This document shows positions 51,456-56,128 of a stretch of DNA of 56,128 nucleotides, in pieces (the first letter of the stretch is position 1; each line of letters begins with the position of its first letter). Below the pieces are notes generated by a model that saw only the letters and a list, made by a program, of their open reading frames with translations, searched no databases and was not told where the DNA came from. Made by a program: the position numbers and the translations under genes. The DNA is from Streptomyces fructofermentans. Its GTDB lineage: Bacteria > Actinomycetota > Actinomycetes > Streptomycetales > Streptomycetaceae. Location: NCBI RefSeq assembly GCF_014651055.1, contig NZ_BMWD01000038.1, positions 1 through 56,128 on the forward strand. Direction: 5' to 3'.

Positions 51456-51902
51456 ATGCGCAAATTCACCGTCGCGGCCGCGCTCCTGGGGCTCACCGCC
51501 CTGGGGGTCGCCGTGCCCGCCACGACGACCCAGGCCGCCGAGAGCGGCGTCACCGGCCCCGTGTGCGACAGCAAGTGGGGTGCGCGCAACGGCAACATGT
51601 ACGCCTGGGACGGCTTCGACTGCCAGGGCACACTGCTCATCAGCACCCCGGGCAGCAACTCCAACTGGGGCGGCGCCAACGACAGGGCCTCCTCCGTCAT
51701 GAACCGCGGGTTCACCGGCAGCTACGCCATCGTCGAGTTCTACTACCTGGCGGGCTACACCGGTGGGGAGACCTGTCTCTACCCGGGCGAGCTGTACGCC
51801 GACGACCTGTCCGACAACACGTTCACCAACGGCCAGACGGTGAACAACAACATCAGGTCCCACCAGTGGGTGAACGGCGGCTGCGGAGCCACCCTCACCT
51901 GA
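51456..51902 (+). CDS. Secreted peptidase inhibitor I36-like (beta-gamma crystallin type) protein
   Basis: A 148-aa exported protein, with a strong GAGGGGAAGACGAAC before the ATG. The signal peptide MRKFTVAAALLGLTALGVAV is cut near TTQAA. The mature domain has the I36/crystallin-like layout: CDSKWGARNGNMYAWDGFDC, WGGANDRASSVMNRGFTGSY, FYYLAGYTGGETCLYPGELY, with Greek-key type Y/W-x-x-x-G motifs and three or four disulfide-forming cysteines. Members such as the Streptomyces metalloproteinase inhibitor block secreted proteases; inhibition here is inferred from family only. Confidence 0.82.
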   Translation: MRKFTVAAALLGLTALGVAVPATTTQAAESGVTGPVCDSKWGARNGNMYAWDGFDCQGTLLISTPGSNSNWGGANDRASSVMNRGFTGSYAIVEFYYLAGYTGGETCLYPGELYADDLSDNTFTNGQTVNNNIRSHQWVNGGCGATLT

Positions 51903-51936
51903 TCCATGCGACCGTCGATCCGCAGGACCCTTGCGG

Positions 51937-51964
51937 GCGGCCCGGGACGACGCTCCCGGGCCGC
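51937..51964. terminator. Bidirectional terminator
   Basis: GCGGCCCGGGA (51937-51947) pairs with TCCCGGGCCGC (51954-51964) across a 6-nt loop, between the I36-like gene and the convergent reductase gene. Confidence 0.8.
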
Positions 51965-52015
51965 TCCGCCGTGTGGGCGCACCGGTGCGCACCCGGCCGG
52001 GCCGGGGCGGGCCGG

Positions 52016-52588
52016 TCAGGTGTTCAGGACGCGGTACCTCAGATGGGTCACCGACCCGGTGACGGGTGGCCCTGCCGGGGTCAGCTCGGTCCGCTCCCCG
52101 GCGAAGAGCGGAGTGCCTGCTCCCAGCAGCAGGGGGACGAGGTGGAGGCGCACCTCGTCGAGCAGTCCTGCCACGAGCAACTGCCGGGCGGTCTGCGCGC
52201 CCAGCACCAGGACGTCCTTGTCCCCTGCGGCATCCTCGGCACGCCGGGCCGCGGCGTGCAGCCCGTCGAAGACGAACATTCCTCCGTTGGCGCCGAGCAT
52301 GTTCTCCTGGGTGCGGTGGGTGACCACGAAGGTGGGTACGCCGGGCCACGGCGTACCTCCCCAGGGGCCCACGCCGAGGTCGAAGGTGCGTCGGCCGACG
52401 ATGACCGCCCCCACCGCCGCGTCCACCTCCTCGCGGACGCGGACGTCCACCTCGCCGCCCGGTCCGCTCCCGGCCATCCACGCGTGCAGCCGCTCGCCGC
52501 CGTCCCCCATGGGCTCGGCCTCCCGGACGTTCGGTCCGGCCGTGAACCCGTCGAGGGACACCGACACGTCGAGCACCACCTTGCCCAT
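52016..52588 (-). CDS. DHFR/RibD-C-like dihydrofolate reductase family protein
   Basis: A 190-aa NADPH-type reductase-fold protein starting MGKVVLDVSVSLDGFTAGPN after GGAAGGGACC. The family motif VIVGRRTFDLGVGPWGG and the later DVLVLGAQTARQLLVAGLLD, VRLHLVPLLLGAGTPLF are all present. Members include RibD-type deaminase/reductase partners and many orphan reductases of unknown substrate; this one lacks riboflavin genes nearby. Fully soluble. Transcribed leftward, as a single gene. Confidence 0.88.
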   Translation of the reverse strand: MGKVVLDVSVSLDGFTAGPNVREAEPMGDGGERLHAWMAGSGPGGEVDVRVREEVDAAVGAVIVGRRTFDLGVGPWGGTPWPGVPTFVVTHRTQENMLGANGGMFVFDGLHAAARRAEDAAGDKDVLVLGAQTARQLLVAGLLDEVRLHLVPLLLGAGTPLFAGERTELTPAGPPVTGSVTHLRYRVLNT

Positions 52589-52961
52589 CGCAGGTCCCTT
52601 CCGTTCCGCCATTCGTACGCCGACCCCGAGGACCCGGGCCTTCCCGTGAGGGGCGGGCGCGGGCGGCGCGGCCGGAGTGCCGACAAGACCGGTCGCACTC
52701 CAGCCTGGGCCATGGACCGGACAGGTGCCCGCGGAGCGGGAGAACGCTCGGGCGATCGAGTGGCGGACCCTTCGCGGCACGCCGGGGGACACCGGGAGAC
52801 GCCCATGGAACTCAGCCCCGCGTCGCCGCCGCGGGAGGGGGAGCCGAGCCCGGTGGCGCCGCGTGCGCCGGACGTGCGCTTCGCCCCGTACCTGCCGCGA
52901 TGGCGCCGGCCTCCCGGCCTCCGGTGTGCGCGGGATCGGCCCGCCGCGCACCCGGCCCGCG
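52589..52961. other. Gap with no supported gene
   Basis: Between two minus-strand genes. A short plus-strand frame from ATG 52805 encodes a Pro/Arg-rich peptide of about 60 residues with no family likeness and is not accepted. Promoter elements of the reductase gene must lie at about 52600-52750. Confidence 0.4.
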
Positions 52962-53261
52962 TCAGACGGCCAGGGACGCCTGTGTGAAGTGCCGTACGTG
53001 AAGGGGCTCCAACAGGTACTCGTCCTCGCCCGGGAGTACGACGGGCTGGTCACGCCAGTGCTCACCGGCAAAGCCGACCAGGTCCTGCTCGCTGCGCCAA
53101 CGGCTCACGTACAGCAGGGAGTCCGGGGGTGCGACCAGCACCTCGTGGTCCAGCAGGCCCGGATGGCGGCCGGGGAACCCGCGCACCGCGGAGACGATCA
53201 GCTCGCGGAACTCCTCGAAACGTTCAGGACGTACGTGTGCCTCACTCACCCTGACGATCAT
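52962..53261 (-). CDS. Antibiotic biosynthesis monooxygenase (ABM)-domain protein
   Basis: A 99-aa small protein starting MIVRVSEAHVRPERFEEFRE. The ferredoxin-like ABM layout is visible: FRELIVSAVRGFPGRHPGLL (helix and loop), HEVLVAPPDSLLYVSRWRSE (strands) and VGFAGEHWRDQPVV. ABM proteins form dimers and act as quinone-forming monooxygenases or as cofactor-free auxiliary enzymes; the HPG loop and W-R-S segment are typical. No cluster of aromatic-polyketide genes is adjacent. It is probably a stand-alone quinone or haem-handling protein. Confidence 0.85.
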   Translation of the reverse strand: MIVRVSEAHVRPERFEEFRELIVSAVRGFPGRHPGLLDHEVLVAPPDSLLYVSRWRSEQDLVGFAGEHWRDQPVVLPGEDEYLLEPLHVRHFTQASLAV

Positions 53262-53423
53262 GTCCGACACAGTGCCACACAGGCGCCCGCGGTGAGGCGC
53301 TTTCCTCCGGCGCGTGACGTGGTGGTCGCGGGACGACACTCGGCCCGTGCGCCGGGGCGGCCTCCCCGACCGTCCTTCAACCGCCGCACGCACCGCCCCG
53401 GTCGGCGTTCCGGGCGCCCCGGG

Positions 53424-53708
53424 TCAGATCCACTCCCACGCGGGATCGAAGTCAGGGTGGTCCGACCAGCGCTTGGCCGCCGTCGCCAGGCAGAAGTGCT
53501 GCACGCGGACACTGCTCTCGGCCGACGCCTCGGCGGCCCCGGAAATCAGCGACACAAGGTCGGTGAGGGCCTGCGCGGACCTGTACTCGTCCGTGTGGGC
53601 GTGCGAGCTGCGCGCCAGGTCGCGAGCACGGTCCTGGATGAATTGCGCGAGCTCCCGCACGTCCTCCAACGTCGGCTGATGACTGCGTGGGTATCCGGTG
53701 TCGGCCAT
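53424..53708 (-). CDS. Hypothetical small protein, 94 aa
   Basis: Begins MADTGYPRSHQPTLEDVREL. It is helical with charged and aromatic residues (FIQDRARDLARSSHAHTDEY, VQHFCLATAAKRWSDHPDFD, PAWEWI). No family is recognised. It is divergent from the TerD-type gene, 136 bp away. A similar tail (WSDHPDFDPAWEW) suggests a conserved Streptomyces hypothetical. Confidence 0.6.
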   Translation of the reverse strand: MADTGYPRSHQPTLEDVRELAQFIQDRARDLARSSHAHTDEYRSAQALTDLVSLISGAAEASAESSVRVQHFCLATAAKRWSDHPDFDPAWEWI

Positions 53709-53844
53709 GCGGCGAGCCTACTCGTCCGGGCGTGACACGCCGGCGTCGGTTCGGGGAGGGCAGCGGAAGCGAGCGGACCGTCGGGCGAACCGCTCCATGA
53801 AAACCCCCGTGCGTCGGCTCGCGCACCTCTGCGACCATCTCCGG

Positions 53845-56002
53845 ATGGTCCACAGTCTTGAACCGCTGCTCGTCCGGCACACTCACCGACTCTCCTCTCC
53901 CAAGGGCACCGCCGGTCAAGGCGCCGCCGCCGCGCGGCAGTTCGACGCGGCCCTGACCTCCGTGGGCTTCAAGCTCTCGGCCCGGTTGCTGGAGCGGCTG
54001 TCGGGGCTGTCCGAGGCCGCCGTCCTGCACACCGCCAGGCGGACTCTGCGCACCGTGGGCGAGATGGTGGGCGACCACGTCCAGCACAACGCGTACTTCA
54101 TCGACTTTCCGGCGAACGTGCCGGACACCGAGGAGTTCTGGACGCGGTGCGTGGTGAAGGCGCTCGCCGACGACTCGTCGCGCGAGAACGTGCTCGGCCA
54201 ACTGGCGCACGGTGTGCTGAACCTGCTCAGCCTTCCCACGTACGGCCGTTACCAGCACACGTACGAGGAGATGCTCGCGGCGCAGGACGAACTGATCGAG
54301 TCCGCCGGCGACCGGGTGACCGTCCTGCACCTGGGACGGGACCTGGACACCGAACTGGCGGACCTCTACCTTGCCCTGGCGGGCAGCACGACCCCGCTGG
54401 GGGACGAACACCTGCTGGACCTCAGGGCACTTGCCGAGCGGTGCGCGCTCGGACCGCAGCCGGACGCGATCCCGGTCCGGGAGAACCGGGCAGTCGTCAA
54501 CGAGGCCCGTCTCGCGGTCGGCGCGGACCTCCTGCTGGACACCGTCACCGATGTGCTGCGGCTGGCCTGCGCGCTCTCGGGCGGCGACGTGACGCTGCGG
54601 GAACCGACCCGCTTCCGGTCCCTCCCGCGGCCGGTGCGCCGTGCGCTGCTCGCGGGCCTGGACGCCGTCGTCGCGGCGAACCCCGCCAAGCTCGCGGACG
54701 TGCACGCGCACCGCGAGCCGTTCAAGCGACTCGGTGAGCGTCTGCACCCGCACGAGTACCCGCGCTGGCCGCACGCCGCCGACGTGTTCGCCGTGGCGCG
54801 GGGTGAGAGGGAGGCGAGGTCCTTCGACAGCCGGGTCGAGGAGAGGCTCGACGAGTTCGACGTCCGCGGCGCGGTGCGGATTCTCGAGTCCGCCCCCGGC
54901 AAGCTGTTCCGCGCCCTGGACCTCCTGCTGCGCATCGCAGCCGACCAGGAGGAGCGGGACGCGGTGGTGGCCGCCGCCGTCAGGATCGCTCCCGACGTCT
55001 CCGGGCGGGTCCTGCTGTCCGTCCGCGAGCACTTCCACAACCGGGGGCGGGAGACCGGCGAACCCCGCATCTTCATCAACGGACGCGGACGTGGCTGGGT
55101 CGCGGAGGACGACCGGCCGCCCGTGCCCGCCGCCGTGCGCGACCCGCTGATCGCCGCACTCGACGCGGAGATGCGCGGCAGGCTGCCGGCGCCGGACCGG
55201 CTGCTCCTGGATCCCGAAGTGCTCGACGTGGCCCTCCCGCTCAGCGGCCGGGCTCGGTGTCCTGCCGAGAGGGTCCGTATCCGCCGTCGACGGCGAGCAG
55301 TTGCGCTTCTTCGTGTACTGGAGGGAAAGCGGGCAGCGGACCGACTACGACCTCGCCGCGCTGCTGCTCAACGCCGACTACAGCACCGACTCCTGGCTGT
55401 CCTACACGTCCCTCAAGGCCGTCGGGGGCGAGCACTCGGGCGATGTCACCGAAGCGCCCGAGGGTGCCTCGGAGTTCATCAACCTGGCCCTGGACCGGGT
55501 GCGCGGCACCTTCATCGTCCCGCAGGTCAACATCTTCGCGGGTGAGGGCTTCGAGGAGGTCGAGGAGTCGTTCTTCGGATTCATGGTGCGTGACGGCGAG
55601 CAGAAGGGCCGTCCGTTCGAGCCGCGGACCGTACGGATGAAGTCGGAGCTGCGCGGGCAGGGCAGGGTGGCGCTGCCGCTCGTCTTCAGGCGTGACGACG
55701 ACGGTCGGTGGAGTGCCAAGTGGCTGCACCTGTATCTGAAAGGCCTCTCGTCGGACAACCGGGTCGAGGACAACCAGATCTCGGTCGCCAAGGTGGTGCG
55801 TGCCGTCGTGGAACGCGAGCAGCTCACCGTGCGGTACCTGGTCGACCTGGTGACCGGCGGCGACACGGTCGTGCGGTTGCTCGACGGCGGGCCCGTGCCG
55901 CAGGAGCCGGTGACGTACATCGGCCTCGAACGGCCGGAAGGGCTGCACCCGGACTCCCGGGTCATCACCCTCGAAAACCTGCGCGACTTGATCCCCGGCT
56001 GA
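53845..56002 (+). pseudogene. TerD-domain protein gene, split by a frameshift
   Basis: Reading begins at ATG 53845 or 53797. The first frame encodes about 460 residues of a helical N-terminal region (HSLEPLLVRHTHRL, TARRTLRTVGEMVGDHVQHN, YGRYQHTYEEML) as found in MXAN_6230/SCO0854-like TerD proteins. It leads to VLDVALPLSGRA near 55240. The second frame starts immediately after with GLGVLPRGSVSAVDGEQLRF and gives the complete TerD domain: YDLAALLLNADYSTDSWLSY, VGGEHSGDVTEAPEGASEF, FIVPQVNIFAGEGFEEVEES and RTVRMKSELRGQGRVAL. Joining them requires a +1 shift at about 55238-55254. TerD domains bind calcium and occur in tellurite-resistance and stress complexes. The RING domain of some relatives is not visible. 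Confidence 0.8.
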
Positions 56003-56101
56003 GTGCTAGCGTTGCCGACGGCGAGGCCATGGAAGGGCTTCCTTCTCAACTCCTCTTGCACAAGTTCTTCCGCTTTCCTCGCCCTCGACATCGCTTCGGG
56101 C

Positions 56102-56128
56102 GGTGCCCGCGCCTACCGCGCGGGCACC
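56102..56128 (+). terminator. Terminator hairpin at window end
   Basis: GGTGCCCGCGC (56102-56112) pairs with GCGCGGGCACC (56118-56128) across the loop CTACC, 100 bp after the TerD stop. The preceding 56030-56090 is unusually pyrimidine-rich and lower in GC. Confidence 0.75.

Noticed and set aside
52805..52987. Short plus-strand frame from ATG 52805
   Set aside because: Pro/Arg-rich peptide, no ribosome-binding site or family.
1..56128. CRISPR array, tRNA, rRNA, large biosynthetic cluster
   Set aside because: No regularly spaced repeats, no tRNA-like folds and no PKS/NRPS/terpene core enzymes were seen.

Overview
The window is a stretch of high-GC actinobacterial chromosome, almost certainly Streptomyces. 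The evidence is the very high G/C at third codon positions, frequent GTG/TTG starts, many Sec-exported small proteins and lipoproteins, FG-GAP proteins, ricin/PKD/CBM-decorated secreted enzymes, a SigE-type sigma factor and DUF5937-type regulators. No rRNA, tRNA, CRISPR array or large biosynthetic cluster was seen. The gene mix (one-off enzymes, regulators, secreted proteins, several transposon scars and gene remnants) looks like accessory or chromosome-arm DNA.

Layout. 0.2-10.4 kb: a signal-less periplasmic-binding-like protein, an excalibur-domain membrane protein, a large secreted PQQ-type sugar dehydrogenase with PKD, CBM6 and ricin modules, a GNAT protein, an FG-GAP protein, and a RidA/WYL-regulator divergent pair around a perfect operator-like palindrome. 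10.4-15.6 kb: RecQ helicase, then a PobA-like flavin hydroxylase followed by a 567-aa O-methyltransferase with an unrecognised N-terminal domain. 15.7-17.5 kb: small proteins, an IS110 transposase tail and an ankyrin protein. 17.5-21.0 kb: a tight three-gene envelope-lipid operon (PAP2-diacylglycerol kinase fusion, YihY/BrkB, PAP2). 21.3-25.5 kb: a lipoprotein, hypotheticals, an inositol-monophosphatase homologue with altered metal ligands, and an IS701-like remnant. 25.5-36.7 kb: small membrane protein, SigE-family sigma factor plus membrane PQQ-propeller partner, sirtuin, a serine-hydrolase homologue lacking its SxxK residues, NAD kinase, DUF998, DUF488, ThpR, a second FG-GAP paralogue and a SigJ-type sigma-factor tail. 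36.7-42.6 kb: TPR/PPR-like protein, DUF5937 regulator, DUF2690 secreted protein, Mca/PIG-L deacetylase, and a haloperoxidase-like hydrolase.

42.9-45.8 kb is the most unusual part. An IS607-family element of about 2.5 kb sits inside an alpha/beta-hydrolase gene. Its TnpA recombinase is frameshifted and appears internally deleted, but its TnpB RNA-guided nuclease is a full open frame of 651 aa with all RuvC and zinc residues. The tnpB stop codon lies only a few bases from the inferred element end, so the C-terminal coding region should overlap the omega-RNA. Removing 43064-45572 restores the hydrolase frame exactly at a TGG codon, as expected for GG-targeted IS607 insertion.

45.9-56.1 kb holds a SAM methyltransferase, a DUF4328 remnant, secreted proteins, a second DUF5937 regulator, an I36-type protein, a DHFR/RibD-like reductase, an ABM-domain protein, and a TerD-domain gene split by a frameshift. 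The window ends in a terminator-like hairpin. All assignments rest on reading motifs by eye; no database search was run.
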